A stretch of 64,000 nt of DNA from Patiria pectinifera (lineage: Eukaryota > Echinodermata > Asteroidea > Valvatida > Asterinidae): positions 4,565,717 to 4,629,716 of the forward strand of contig CM057150.1 in assembly GCA_029964075.1 (NCBI GenBank), given 5' to 3'. Made by a program: the position numbers and the translations under genes. Every line of letters starts with the position of its first letter. Position 1 is the stretch's first letter. Under the pieces are notes generated by a model. It did no database searches. It was not told the origin of the DNA and worked only from the letters and a program-made list of their open reading frames with translations. Below are positions 33,717 to 45,249 of the stretch, piece by piece.

Positions 33717-34133
33717 TATAACACTACTGAGCAGAGGTTGAACCTTTATCATGCTGCCATCATTTCAGTCATATTCCCTGTATCCAATAACAGTACTGAA
33801 TGATGTTTTTTTGTGCAAAAATGAACCAGGCTATTTTTCCTTGCAGCCTCCCTTTGGTTATGTTGAATTGAATGGAAAAAAAATGAAGATAACCCCAACA
33901 TGATAATGGTCTATTAGGGAAGAGAACAATAGCTCTATTCAATAATACTGTTTGTTGCACTTCAATCAGACATTCCGTTGGCAAGTTATGGCTGTTTAAA
34001 GTTTGCATTTATCAACATGTCAAGAAAGTAAATTACTGAGAAAAAAAAATCAAAGTGTTGAGTTTTTTAGTTGTAAAAATAAAGATGCCAATTGTTTTCT
34101 GTAATAAACACCTCTTTTATGCCATGATTTTTA

Positions 34134-34271
34134 GGTTACACTTCTATGTTCCGACACCCCTATGTTCCGACTGCACATATTCCTATTCCTAACCCTAACC
34201 CTAACCCTAACCGGGAGTAACACAATCTAGGTTGTCGGAACATAGGGGTGTCGGAACATAGAGCAGTCACA
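34134..34271 (-). mobile_element. Telomere-motif MITE (138 bp), copy 2
   Basis: Inverted relative to 2777-2908 and nearly identical. Ends GGTTACAC and CAGTCACA; the arms have duplicated ATGTTCCGAC words; the core has CCTAACCCTAACCCTAACCC. Flanked by the exact 8 bp direct repeat GATTTTTA (34126-34133, 34272-34279). It sits about 200 bases from the POLR2H exon at 34464-34644, on its downstream side. Confidence 0.8.
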
Positions 34272-34463
34272 GATTTTTATACTATTTCGAAAAACATCTG
34301 TTTTTGTTGTTGTTGCATTTTTCTCCACTACAGCCTGTGCCTCAAGTTCTGTCTCATTTGCCAGAACGCCTAACACATATCAAAATATGTTATTCCTTTT
34401 CCATCAAAAATATGCTTACATCAACAATAACTTCTGGGGAGGGAAGGAAAGGTTTGTACTTAC

Positions 34464-34644
34464 AGTCTGGATGCGGCCTCTGTTGTGCTCTCGTCCCCTT
34501 CAATTCTGTACACGATGCCGTACATAACGTACTCAAAGCTGTCCGCCCTGGTGGGCGTGCCGTCGTCAAGGGGCGTGTACTCCCCATCGTCAGGGTAACC
34601 ATCCTCTCTTAACGTTGTGGCCAGAACAAGGCGGAATTTATCAC
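34464..34644 (-). CDS. POLR2H: RNA polymerase I/II/III subunit RPB8, penultimate coding exon
   Basis: Minus-strand exon of 181 nt: acceptor TTTAAAAACAG, donor ACT|GTAAGT. It supplies the last two bases of a Gly codon, 59 codons and the first two bases of Leu. The protein starts [20 protein letters not shown] and contains [20 protein letters not shown], the most conserved stretch of RPB8. The loop [17 protein letters not shown] is one residue longer than in human RPB8. The downstream intron is about 22.1 kb, the upstream one about 4.1 kb. The subunit stabilises the polymerase core and is shared by all three nuclear enzymes (family knowledge). Confidence 0.97.
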
Positions 34645-35032
34645 CTGTTTTTAAAGGGAAAAAAGTATAAAGACATTAATAATAAAACCCTAGATAAAAT
34701 GCTGCTGGTGATGTAAAATCATGTACAGGTTTAAAACAAAATTGGTTTATTTTTCTTCTTGTCTCTGAGAAAGAACCAGGAATTCACTATGAGTGTCAGA
34801 ATAAACATCTTGTGAAACATTACTGACTTCGAAGCACAAAATGCTGTGTAAGTTTCTAAAAGATCTTCAAAAAAATACTCCAATTACAAATTATTCCAGG
34901 TTCGGGACATTAAATAGTTTTTTTATTTTCCATGAAGTAATTTTGTTGTACACATAATACATGTGTTCATGCAGGTTACTGCATTTTTCTTTGTACAACA
35001 GTGTACATGTATGTACTCAATACTACAAGTTA

Positions 35033-35576
35033 AGCACTGTTGATATCAGAATTTTCAATAATCGATATCGTAATTCCAATATCAAGACTATTTGATATAT
35101 CGATTATCCTATGTAAAATTTAAAGACCATAAAGATGACACTTGAATTTAAAAAAAAAATTAAGTCCCAACTTTCCACAGCTTTCTCTAGAGCATATTGC
35201 TCAAACTTTTTAAAACAAATCTCAGCAATGACAGTTCGTCCAGAACGGGCGGTTTCTTTTAAGGTTTTCATTGGGGAGACCGCAAATTTGAGTGAACGCA
35301 GAGCACAAAGCGACGCCGCTTGGCATTTTCGCGATGTTTTTATTTCGAGCTACAAGCACAAATTGCCGCTGACTTTTATTTCATTATACAGCAAACGTTA
35401 AACACAAAGTAAAAGCACAAACAGTCGATAATCTGACACATTTTCGATATTTTCAATATCATTCCTCAATATTGAAAATGTCGATATTTCGATATGATTA
35501 AAAAAAAATTATCGGCGATATCGATATCAAAATAATGTATTGAATAATCAAGTAATATCGATAAATCGATGGTGCT
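35033..35576 (-). mobile_element. ATATCGAT-rich TA-flanked element, copy 2
   Basis: 544 bp bounded by TA (35031-35032, 35577-35578), the inverse orientation of 19373-19942. It starts AGCACTGTTGATATC and ends ATCGATGGTGCT. It includes the shared GCGACGCCGCTTGGCATTTT and AAACGTTAAACACAAAGT blocks. A plus-strand 88-codon frame (35135-35401) runs through the shared middle; no homology is recognised. Confidence 0.65.
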
Positions 35577-35712
35577 TACTATACAAGTACATGTACATAC
35601 CGGTAATATGTACCGGTATGTGTAAGTGCAACAGCAACACAACATTTTTTAGACAGATTGGATTTGAAAAAGTAATAAATGTACTCCTGCACTTGGTCAT
35701 TTTATAATTTTA

Positions 35713-35920
35713 GGGTCCACTTTTTTTCCTGTCCCTGTTACATCTGACATCTATGATTTGATCATTCTGATGCACTCCTTAATGCAGTTAAGAGTGATTA
35801 TGGATAGCAACCTGCCAACCAAACAAAAACATTGTTTGAAGCGTCACAATACTGAAATGGTAAATCACAAAGTATATGTACCAAGGTAAGAGGGGCAGGG
35901 AAAATGTCACACTTTGGACC
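35713..35920. mobile_element. GGGTCC-ended MITE, copy 1
   Basis: Left end GGGTCCACTTTTTTTCCTGT, right end CACACTTTGGACC; the right end inverted reads GGTCCAAAGTGTGACATTTT then CCCTG. CAGGGAAAATGTCACACTTTG is shared with the interrupted copy at 43430-44210. Flanking triplets are TTA and TTG, suggesting a 3 bp Harbinger-type duplication now mutated. It is non-coding. Confidence 0.5.
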
Positions 35921-36003
35921 TTGAATGACCCACACGTACAGGTATTTAGTGGGTAGGGGTGGGGCTGGTATTGCTGTAACTAATAAAACAAGAGTGACTA
36001 AGA

Positions 36004-36152
36004 ATGAAAGGTTTGCGGAAACACCATGTGGGAATAATTTCTCGAACTAAGAGAATGGTTCTGAAAAGAAGCAGAGGTATAAACTTTCAGAACCATTCTC
36101 TTAGTTTCTGCAAGCACCGGTATCTCCACCATGCAAGCCTCAAAATCTTACT
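36004..36152 (-). mobile_element. Modular foldback repeat with histone-stem-loop-like hairpin, copy 2
   Basis: Shares ATGAAAGGTTTGCGGAAACA, CTAAGAGAATGGTTCTGAAA, GAGGTATAAACT and the terminal block GTATCTCCACCATGCAAGCC with 1923-2250. The stem-loop here reads (minus strand) GCTTCTTTTCAGAACC, one stem mismatch from the perfect version. An inverse half-copy follows, making a foldback of about 45 bp arms. AAGAGTGAC occurs on both flanks, consistent with a short target duplication. Confidence 0.6.
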
Positions 36153-36889
36153 GAAAGAGTGACAAAAATGGGAAAGAGAGCTCAGAGAAAACTAAAAAAG
36201 AAACTTGGGTAATGAAATACTTTGGTGGTTCATATTTTTTCAAAGAAAGTTAACAAAGAACCAAGATACATCGGAAAAACTTTCCATCACGCCACTTTCC
36301 AAGATCAAAACTACGACAGAAAACTGAAACTACGTAAGACATGCACTGAAGAGAAAGATAAGCCAACATCTGACGTGGAGGTTCGGAAAGTGAATTTGTA
36401 GTTTTCCTTCCATTCTGAACAAAGGCTTTAAAATCAGAACAAGGAAATAATCACCAAAAAATACAAAGAGTTTTAAAATGAAAGTATCCAAAAACTCTTT
36501 TCAATGTTTTTCAATACATAGGCCTACTGTGTGTACTTTCATTTCTTCTTTTGCACTTTTCATAGTTGTGGGGATATATTATTTTGTTTTGTTTTGAAAA
36601 GCTTTTAAATAAACAGAGCTACAGAGAAACTTAGCTGTGAAAATGAAAGCTCTTTCAAGTCTCTGAAGGAATAGAAACCTTGTAATATTTTTTTCAAAGT
36701 TAAATTTACACACAACCGTCAGAGGAGGAACCAGTTGATTCAACGCTCGTCCACGCAGCGCCCCTACGACCCTGGCGGGTAACAGGACCAGTAAGCAGTA
36801 AGCAGTACATGTAGTGTAAATACATGTAGCCTACAGCAAACAGTCATTTGATGAGGCGAGACATGTATTCTGTCTTACTGCAAAGACCG

Positions 36890-37417
36890 TTAAAGGGAAT
36901 ATACATCATTTGCTTTTGCTGTAATTTTCAGAAATGGATGGAATTGGGGGGTTGGAAATATATAGCAAATATAGTTACAATGACTTTTTTGAGGTTTTGG
37001 GTTTGAAAATGCTATAAAAACCAAGAAAAACAATCATTTTCCTGTAGTCTGGTTCCCTGACTCCATATAAGAAGAAACAGAGCAGTTTACATACATTGGG
37101 GAATTGTAAGGTCAGGGAACCAGTCTAGCTGCCTTGTACCCATTCATAGGTGTGTAATCGATTGCAAACAAATGCGATGGTCAATTGGGGCCAGTATTTG
37201 AAAAAAAGCCAGTTTTTTCCAACGCTGGTCGGCCGATCAGCGTTGGAAATTGATACAAAAATACCACTTTTCTTGAAAATGACAGTAGGCCTATACCAGG
37301 TGCCATGAATTTACAGGATGCTTTACACTGTCATTCACTAACAGTCCAGCAAGGTATTTCAAAATGATTTGGTAGTTTTATTTTTTGATGTTTGCAAATG
37401 TTGTATTTTCCCTTTAA
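36890..37417 (+). mobile_element. TTAA MITE family 1, full copy
   Basis: 528 bp from TTAA (36890) to TTAA (37414-37417). The start, TTAAAGGGAATATACATCAT, is inverse-complementary to the end, GCAAATGTTGTATTTTCCCT + TTAA, except at few sites. It contains both internal inverted pairs (CTGGTTCCCTGAC and the central palindrome, one mismatch). TTAA duplications and TTAAAGGRR ends match the T2-type MITEs linked to Kolobok transposons (family knowledge). It lies in the 4.1 kb POLR2H intron. Confidence 0.85.
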
Positions 37418-37876
37418 ATGTTGCAGTTATTTAAATCATACATTTATTGAACTATAAACTTTTTTGGAAAAATCGTTGAAACTTGTTAAGCACATAATGG
37501 GCAGCTGGAATACCAATTTGGCTTATTGTGACTGGTTCTCAAGATCATTCATTTATTTATTTGGAGCAACAAGCTGCTCAGCAGCTCAATGACACCTGGA
37601 CTAGGACACTGCTCTAGTTTGCTGAAGGTTTCGGATTATTTTACAACAGAGGATGTTCTCTGACCTCTCGCCTAGCCAAAAAGTGGCATCAAAGAGAGAG
37701 AAATAAAAAGACACGAGGAAGTTAAAAGCTGAAAATGTTTTCCTTTATCCCTGGTAAGAGAGAAGGAAGGAAAACCACAGGAAAGGCAGGGCCAAGTCAG
37801 ATAAGGGCATCATGTTACAAAGTTACAAAAAAAGTCACACTTTTCCTCTGAAACAAAAGGTGTTAACTATTCATAA

Positions 37877-38195
37877 GGCCAAAAAAAAAAAAGTCTCCGG
37901 TTTCTGGTATGGAGCTTGCCCCAAATGTCGGCTGATGACTGCAAATGGTGCCTGACTAAACTTAGTGCAAATATATGGGAGTCCAGAGAGGCCACATAAA
38001 GCTTATTCTCGACCATAACCCAATCTAAAAACACGTTAAAATTGTGCAGCAGCAGGATTCCAGTCAAACCAGTTAGTTTGGCGGTTTTTTGAGAAATCAT
38101 CTTTCATTGAAAAAAAACCTTTTTCATTTTGCCGACGCGCATGGCTACGGCGACGCGCGCGCATACCAGAAACCGGAGACTTTTTTGGGGGGGCC
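37877..38195 (-). mobile_element. GGCC-ended Harbinger-like MITE (family 2), copy
   Basis: 319 bp with both TIRs (GGCC, A-run, GTCTCCGGTTTCTGGTATG) and flanking TAA on both sides. Reverse orientation relative to 8228-8602. It lacks the A-rich stretch found near one end of the 8228 and 61430 copies. Confidence 0.75.
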
Positions 38196-38776
38196 TAATG
38201 GGACACTTTTGAGGGAATGATCCCCTGTCAACACGTTTATCATCATATACCGGTACATGTAATAGTTGGGAAGGTTCTTAAAAAATATAATCGTTCAACA
38301 CAACTACATGCAGGCAGGTCATTCCACACTAAAGGTGTACAAAAGTGTGAAATGCGATTGGGAAAAGAACGATAGGCCTAACAGTATCAAGTTGTTCCTC
38401 CTCTTTTCCTTTCCCATTGTTGAGGATTGTGCTCACCAAGAATTTAAGACCTTCGAGGCCGATTTTACAACATAATTCTGTCCATAATAAGTTGTGATTT
38501 ACAATTGCCCCTTTAATTTCTAAAGAACCCTCTATATTTTACGTGCGCACGATCATTGAGGCCTCACGAATGAAAACTCTTGCTTTGGTTACCTTCGATA
38601 TCGCACTCTCACAGCCCAAATTTGCAGTGAACTGCACCCCCACTAGTGTGGAAAGACCCATGTAGTATGTACCTTGAAAATTTGCTGTTTTTATTTTGCA
38701 AGATTTTCTCCCTAAATTTAAGACATAAAATGTATTTCGAAGCAAGATTTTTTTTGGGGGGGGGGTGGTGACTTAC

Positions 38777-38860
38777 CAAATTCCACTGGATACAGTTGTG
38801 TATTCACATCCAGAATGAGATCCATCTTGAAACTTTCACTCTCACAGTGGAGGCGTGAAA
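38777..38860 (-). CDS. POLR2H: RNA polymerase I/II/III subunit RPB8, internal coding exon
   Basis: Minus-strand exon of 84 nt: acceptor GTTTGCAG, donor TTTG|GTAAGTCA. Two bases finish a Val codon, then 27 codons ([27 protein letters not shown]), then one base of Gly completed in the next exon. This is the conserved N-terminal RPB8 block just after the usual KKFDR. The preceding exon, coding for about 24 residues (starting Met-Ala-Gly in relatives), is not recognisable anywhere to the right, so intron 1 probably exceeds 25 kb. A G10 run (38756-38765) lies immediately past the donor. Confidence 0.97.
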
Positions 38861-40616
38861 CTGCAAACAAACAAACACAAGAGAACAAAAAGTGAATTTC
38901 AGAAATTTGTACTAAAGTTGCAAAGTACACACACATATATTGATTGATTCCTCCTTAAAGCAAAAAAACATTAATTGCAATTCTTTAAAAAAAAAAATTC
39001 TGGTTGAATAAACATTTCATATTCAAGTAGGCCCATAGGTGGGGGCGGGTTGACCAATGAAAACATCTACATTTGCACACCAGTTTTTATCGGTTGCCAT
39101 GTGTTTCAGCGTTCCAGACTCAAAACCATTCAGTTTTAAGAATGCATGTCTTGGATTCCCGATGTCCGCGCCCACCTAAATTTACTACATGTAATTTGCA
39201 ATACCATGTATAGAGTGCTGTGGTACCATTCTTATGCTTAATGTTCTTTAGGCAAATAAACATCAGAACTATATTTTTAAAGAAACTTTTGGGGGAAAAA
39301 AACTACATCACTCACGAGTCACAAGTCATTCGAGTCTAGTACGCATCATGATGGTCGAGTCCCAGTCTGAGTCCGAGTATTTAAGCGCCGATGTGAATCA
39401 AGTCGAGTTTGAGTCACCAAGTCCTAGACTCGTGTCCTTACATGGACAACACTGCCAAATCTAGCCTACACAGGGTGTTCGTCTGGATAAAACCTTTAGT
39501 TGATTCACTTTGAAGACACTCTTACAATACTACGTACACCCACACTGTGCCGGCTTCAACGGTTTGTCTTGTGAGAATAGGGATAAACAGACGGGGGTGG
39601 CAAGGGAGTGTTGGTTACAAAATCCGCAATTTTCTCAGAATTACAGCACTCGGGGCATTGTCATGTATGAAAATTCAACAACACATAATCCTAACCCCCA
39701 CCTACATGTAGCAGACTCCCTCAAAAAGAAGGCATGGGTTTGTGCAAATATTGGGCCAAAAAAAATCACACCTTCTTTTTACCTGAACGAAATTATCAAG
39801 CCTTAAAAAAATACATGAATATACACTATTTGTGTGGGTAACAAAGCTATGAAATACTGCAAACAAAGCTTTGGATTTTTGTGGATTTTGCGTATAACAT
39901 AAGAATAATTAAGGATTTTTTCAAGAAATTTGACGAATAAATGTTTTCACACCCACATGTACATGTAACCCCCAAAAGCTTCTTTATTCAACAACTTATT
40001 TGAAAGTTTTATCCTGTGGCACCCTAACTTAAAACGTTTCCAAACTCATTTATATAGTAAATATTGATCACAGATTACATGTACATCGGTAGGATCGGGT
40101 TGTTCGAAATCTTTAAAAATACAACAAAGTCTGATGATCTGAGACGATACAAAGAAATATGTTAATTAAGTTTATTCCTAAACCTCATGCTTCTGTGTTA
40201 TCAAAATACTTTTGTGATTAAACCATGCATTTAATAGGGCTTAACATTTGTTTAATAATCTTTAAATGTGTATCAACAAAAGATGCAATACATGTATGTC
40301 CACACTACCGGTAACATTCAAGATTTATACTTGTCATGCTTGTGGGCAGTTCCTCGATGTTGGACGTACAATTTGGATTTTATAATTCAACAGTGTCATA
40401 ATCATAAAGTGGTTAAACCATAAAGATATTACTCATCCGGCTTTGTTGCTGTAGCAGAAATTGGCCCTAACGTCATGGTGTCAGACTCAGATGCACTCAG
40501 ACAAATTGATTTGTATTGTGTATGTATTTGATTCAGTTAACATAACAGCTGAACTGTTGAACATTGGAAATATACTCTACAGTACATGGACAATGAAATA
40601 TGTTTACAGGCCCATA
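38861..40616 (-). other. Probable POLR2H intron 1, start; no gene
   Basis: AT-rich. Contains a degenerate cluster of GAGTC/GACTC words (about 39310-39435) and TACATGTA words. No exon is seen. Confidence 0.4.
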
Positions 40617-41107
40617 CAGGGTGAGTAAAAAAACCACGAAACCCAAATGTCGGGACTAATGTTTTAGGGAAGTTCTACATGTAGCACTTTCAAAATGTAG
40701 CGTATAAAAGCCCAATTCATAAGCTTTCATTTAGAACAAGAATCATTCAAATCACTCATGTACTTTTCAATAGGAACTTTGGAATTGTAAACACAACCAC
40801 CGTTTTAAAGTTCTGTCCACCGATCACACAAAAGGTGTGCATTCTTTCAGCAAAACGAAAACAATTCACACATCCCTGAAAGAACACTTACCAAGTTTTG
40901 TGATCCGTGGACAGAACTTTAAAACGGTGTTTGTGTTTAAAAGTTTGTAACTTAAAAAGTACATCCATAGCGATTTGAACTGATTTGTACTAAGAGAAAG
41001 CTGATGAATTGAGCTTTTATATACTAGATTTTGAAAGTGCTACATTTAGAACTTCACTAAAACAATAGTCCCGACATTTGGGTTTCGTGTTCTTTTTAAT
41101 CACCCTG
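40617..41107. mobile_element. 491 bp near-full-length palindromic MITE
   Basis: CAGGGTGAGTAAAAA (left) and TTTTTAATCACCCTG (right) are flanked by TA (40615-40616, 41108-41109). The two arms remain inversely similar for over 200 bases each: CGAAACCCAAATGTCGGGAC, AAGTTCTACAT, GCACTTTCAAAAT, CCGTTTTAAAGTTCTGTCCA and their inverses. A short loop contains two TGAAAGAA-type words. This is a foldback MITE, probably Tc1/mariner-type by its TA target (inference). It is non-coding. Confidence 0.8.
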
Positions 41108-41109
41108 TA

Positions 41110-43429
41110 GGCCTATCATGCTTCAAAATAATATACAGACCTGTACATGTTTCATTTGTGGCATTGGTATTTTTTCCACTGAGGTTTATAATTCCATGGA
41201 ATTGCCTTTGTACAATGTACTATTATGTATTACTTTGTGTGTATACATGTACAATTATGTATTAATTTTCTCCACCTTTGAAAAATGTAGTATTCCAAAC
41301 TAATGAACCAGTCAGTTTCAAGAAAACAAAACAAGGATCTAAAAGAAGATAGGCCTACATGAATGGTATTAACCTCCAGATGTCAATGCCAAAACCGACA
41401 ATGTGCACTATTTTGCACAGCTGCAACTGGCCAAACAATTATAACAGGACTGAAAACTGAGCAACTTCATTGGAAATTAAAACTGACAACATCATGTGAT
41501 AAATACAAAGTATACAACTGTACATGTTGATCTTTTGGACTTAAACAAGCTACCGGGTACATACCCGGTACATATGTAATATTAGAATGGCAACGATCAA
41601 CAACCTACATGTAACCAGTCCTTCTGATTTGAAAATCACAAGCGTGTGAAAAGGGCACACCTAGATTTTTCTACGCATGTGCTTTTTCTAGGCGTGTAAT
41701 TTTTCTAGGCATGTGATTCTGTGGTCCGAACTCAGACTGAACAATCTGAATTTTTTTTACAATATTCATCTTGATTTAAAAGCCATTTCAATAGCTCACA
41801 GAAGTTTAATTATGACATACATGTAATGTATGCCGTGGTGTGCGATACGGAGGGATTCAGGCGTGTGATTATTCGCACTTCTCGGGAAGCTTTTAGGCGT
41901 GTGATGGCGTGGGGGTGCAATCGCCCGCCTCAAAACAGAAGGACTGCCTAACAACCATGGCGAAGTGCTCCTGAAATGGGGGCAGAGTTTATACACGTGC
42001 ACAAGTTCTCTCAATATAATGAGGGTTTGGGTTTGGGTGGGGTGGGGGTGTTGTGCTTTGCAAAATAGTTGGGGAAAAATGGGGAATGCCAAATAGTCAC
42101 TTCAATGACTATTGAAATACTTTCATAAAGAAAATGGCAACTGAAACTATATTCTAACCAAATACACATGTATACATGTACATCAATCTAAGTTTACTAA
42201 TTGCGCAAGCTTTCCAAAGTTGTTGTAGCAAAAGCTCCAACGATTCACTTTCGTTGAAACAAGGAAAGGGAAGTTCATGTGACACGAGTTTCATGTGATC
42301 AATGAACAGAGTAAATAAAAAGTGAAAACAAAGTACATTTATGATCATGAATACTTGCCACACCTCTTTCTTTGTCTGCTTAAATGCAGCTTGCAAATAA
42401 CTAAGGGGTTCATTACAAAGGGGGTATTATCAGCTGAAAAAAATCCATTTTCCAGGGATACATGTAGTTTGCTGCAAGTTTTTCAAGAAACATTTCTAAC
42501 GAGTGTAGGGTAGAGCCTAGTTGAAGTGTGTTCAAGTTGAAGGGGTTCAAACCATGGTAACAAGACATCTACATGTACATGTATATACCGGTACATGTTA
42601 GTAGGCCTACAGTATGAACATGAGTACAGATATGATAACATTTACAAATGTAAGTGTTCACATAATTATATGTATTAGGACTGTACTAAAACTTTTAATT
42701 CAAAATTGTATAAAACGTGAGTGTTTTGAAAATAACATTGGATTTTTTTTAACTTCTGAATTGTAACCAGCCTAGCCAATACCGGTAATGGTACGTTGTA
42801 TTTCTAAAGTGATTTTTTTTTCCAATCGAATAGACTGAGTTTCAGAGTTTCCACTCCAGAAATGTCTAGGCCTATACAGTGAAACTCACTCAATCTCACA
42901 TGATCTTTAACTCTAATTGCGATATTCTTTGAGAAATTTGCCTCTAGTCAAATGAATCTCATTTGTCCCTGAAAATGAGGGACTGAACTTTTTGTGAATC
43001 CCCGCCCGAAACAAAGACCTTCTCAAGCACAGAAGGGAAACGGCAAACCTCGCAAAGTTCCAGAAAACCGACAGGAATTCAGCTCTCGATCTGTAAGCAC
43101 GTACGTTGTAATCGTACACACAAAAGGATGGAGTTTTGGAGGAAATGGCGGGGGATATTATTCCAATCTGGTTCCTGCAGCTGCCAGTGGACAGCTGACC
43201 GAGCCCCAGAAACCAAAACTCCAAGGCCGGTCACAGCCAGTCACATTATAGCCCCTTGGCTCTCACAATATGGAAAGAGGAAGTTAACAAGGATAGTTGT
43301 TATCTCTTGATTTCAGGCCTGAAACATCAGGGCCAGTGTTTCGTATGAAAATAGAGAACTGTGTACATGGTTAGCGAATGACACGCACTATGTGCACTGT
43401 GTCTAGAATGCCACAAAGCCATTTTATAT
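41110..43429 (-). other. Probable POLR2H intron 1; no gene
   Basis: Contains a loose cluster of GGCGTGTGAT words (41640-41915) and two short CG-bearing stretches (42960-43230), none with exon structure. Open frames at 41796-42092 and 42913-43224 match nothing known. Confidence 0.35.
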
Positions 43430-44210
43430 GGGTCTGCTTTTTTCCTGTCCCTGCATGTTACATTTTGTACATGTGTATGTATCTGACATGTACAATTGTT
43501 TTTTAAAGGGAATATACATAATTTGCTTTTGCTGTAATTTTCAGAAATGGATGGAATTGGGGGGTTGGAAATATATAGCAAATATAGTTACACTGACTTT
43601 TTTGAGGTTTCGGGTTCGAAAATGCTATAAAAACCAAGAAAAACAATCATTTTCCTGTAGTCTGGTTCCCTGACTCCATTTAAGAAGAAACAGAGCAGTT
43701 TACATACATTGGGGAATTGTAAGGTCAGGGAACCAGTCTAGCTGGCTTGTACCCGTTCATAGGTGTGTAATCGATTGCAAACAAGTGCGATGGTCAATTG
43801 GGGCCAGTATTTGAAAAAAAAGCCAGTTTTTCCAACGCTGGTCGGCCGATCAGCGTTGGAAATTGTTACAAAAATACCACTTTTGTTGAAAATGACAGTA
43901 TACCAGGTGCCATGATTTTACAGGATGCTTTACACTGTCATTCACTAACAGTCCAGCAAGGTATTTCAAAATGATTTGGTAGTTTTATTTTTTGATGTTT
44001 GCAATGTATTTTCCCTTTAAACTCTCAATGCACTCGTTATTATAATGCACTTTTTCCCCCTTAAGGGTGATACACACATGTATTACGTAAAACAAACAAC
44101 CAACCCAACACATTAGTTTGAAGTCATTTATAACAATAGGGGCCTATTCGAGCAGCAAATTCAAAAGTTCAGATGCAACAGGGACAGGGAAAATATCACA
44201 CTTTGGACCC
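43430..44210. mobile_element. GGGTCC-ended MITE, copy 2, interrupted by a TTAA MITE
   Basis: Left part 43430-43502 (GGGTCTGCTTTTTTCCTGTC) and right part 44021-44210 (ending ACAGGGACAGGGAAAATATC, CTTTGGACCC) match 35713-35920. The family 1 element at 43503-44020 splits them. Without the insert it is about 263 bp. Confidence 0.5.
43503..44020 (+). mobile_element. TTAA MITE family 1, full copy
   Basis: 518 bp, TTAA at both ends (43503-43506, 44017-44020). Contains both internal inverted pairs. A few bases near the right end (AAATGTT) are deleted. Inserted inside the GGGTCC-ended MITE, so younger than it. Confidence 0.85.
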
Positions 44211-45192
44211 TTAATTTGATAGAAAGACCGTTTGATCAATTTGCAATTGAGAGCATCCCAGCAAAGAGCTCCCAGCCTACACAAAGCAGGATTGACTGGC
44301 TGTGACTGTTTGATACAGCTATGCTTTGACTGTAGGCGATTGATTAGTCATAGTGCTTGCTTGAAATATGATCTGACTGTTGGTGACTAGCCTGTGTAAA
44401 AGGCAAGGCAGGGGAAGAAGATTGCTAGTTTTTTTTTTAACTGTCTGTGCCTGTTCAGGGTTAATCAAGCTAACATCACAAGTCATCCCATTTCAAGTCA
44501 AGTCACACTTACTATTTTTCAAGTCAGAGGTGACAAAAGGCATTCCTTTGTCCCGTTCTTCCCTTGTAACTTGAGACTTGTGATTTGACTCGGCGTGTAC
44601 ATCTAGAGCCATTCATTTGAAGCCAAACAATAGGACCAGAGAGACCATTTATAATCGACCTGTATCATTCCTTGCTCCATGCCTGGGTTCCTCAAAGAGT
44701 TAATTTCGTCCTGTTCATGCAACAAGGTTGTATAAAATGGCGTGTAACATCATACGTGAAATGCAAGTTTTCAATGTCAAAAGGTCGTATCTTGCATGCT
44801 TAAAATAACCTGGATGTACAGACAAAGTCAATGGACGTCGCGATAATTGTTGCATGGAGTGTATTCGCGCGAGATACGACTTTGTTGCGGAATTGAGTGA
44901 CGACCTTGTTGCACTGACGCGACGAACTGTGATTGGCTCGATTACAATTACGCTTTTACACTGTTTTATAATCCAAGCACTTGCAGGGATGAGGTTGGCA
45001 ATTAACAAAAAGTCTGAAAGTTGGATGAAACTAAAGCTCTGAAAGATGCATTTCTTTCTCATGTCTTTCTCTCAGATTCAAAAGTCTGAAAAAATCTCGT
45101 GCCTGCATTCATCACTATACACTCATGAGGCCCCTTTCAATGGAGAAACCATTGTGCACCCTGTTGAACCATGGATGTGTGTAGGATCCCCG

Positions 45193-45231
45193 GTTGAACC
45201 ATAGAGCTAGGACCCAGCTCTATGGTTGAAC
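45193..45231. repeat. 16 bp hairpin
   Basis: GTTGAACCATAGAGCT and AGCTCTATGGTTGAAC pair with one mismatch around the loop AGGACCC. A third TTGAACCAT occurs at about 45163. Confidence 0.6.
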
Positions 45232-45249
45232 AAAGCTTGAAGAATTCCT

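Larger units (their letters stand above)
27350..34133 (-). other. POLR2H intron; one GC-richer block, no gene supported
   Basis: Intronic sequence with C-run 28903-28913, G/C runs near 32637 and 32698, many TACATGTA words and the GC-richer block at 31060-31500. The open frame 28725-29138 is in low-complexity AT-rich DNA. I see no exons. Confidence 0.4.

Noticed and set aside
43428-43673. Repeated frame with GIYIICFCCNFQKWMELGGW, also at 47692-47907
   Set aside because: It is the translated left end of the TTAA MITE family, not a gene.
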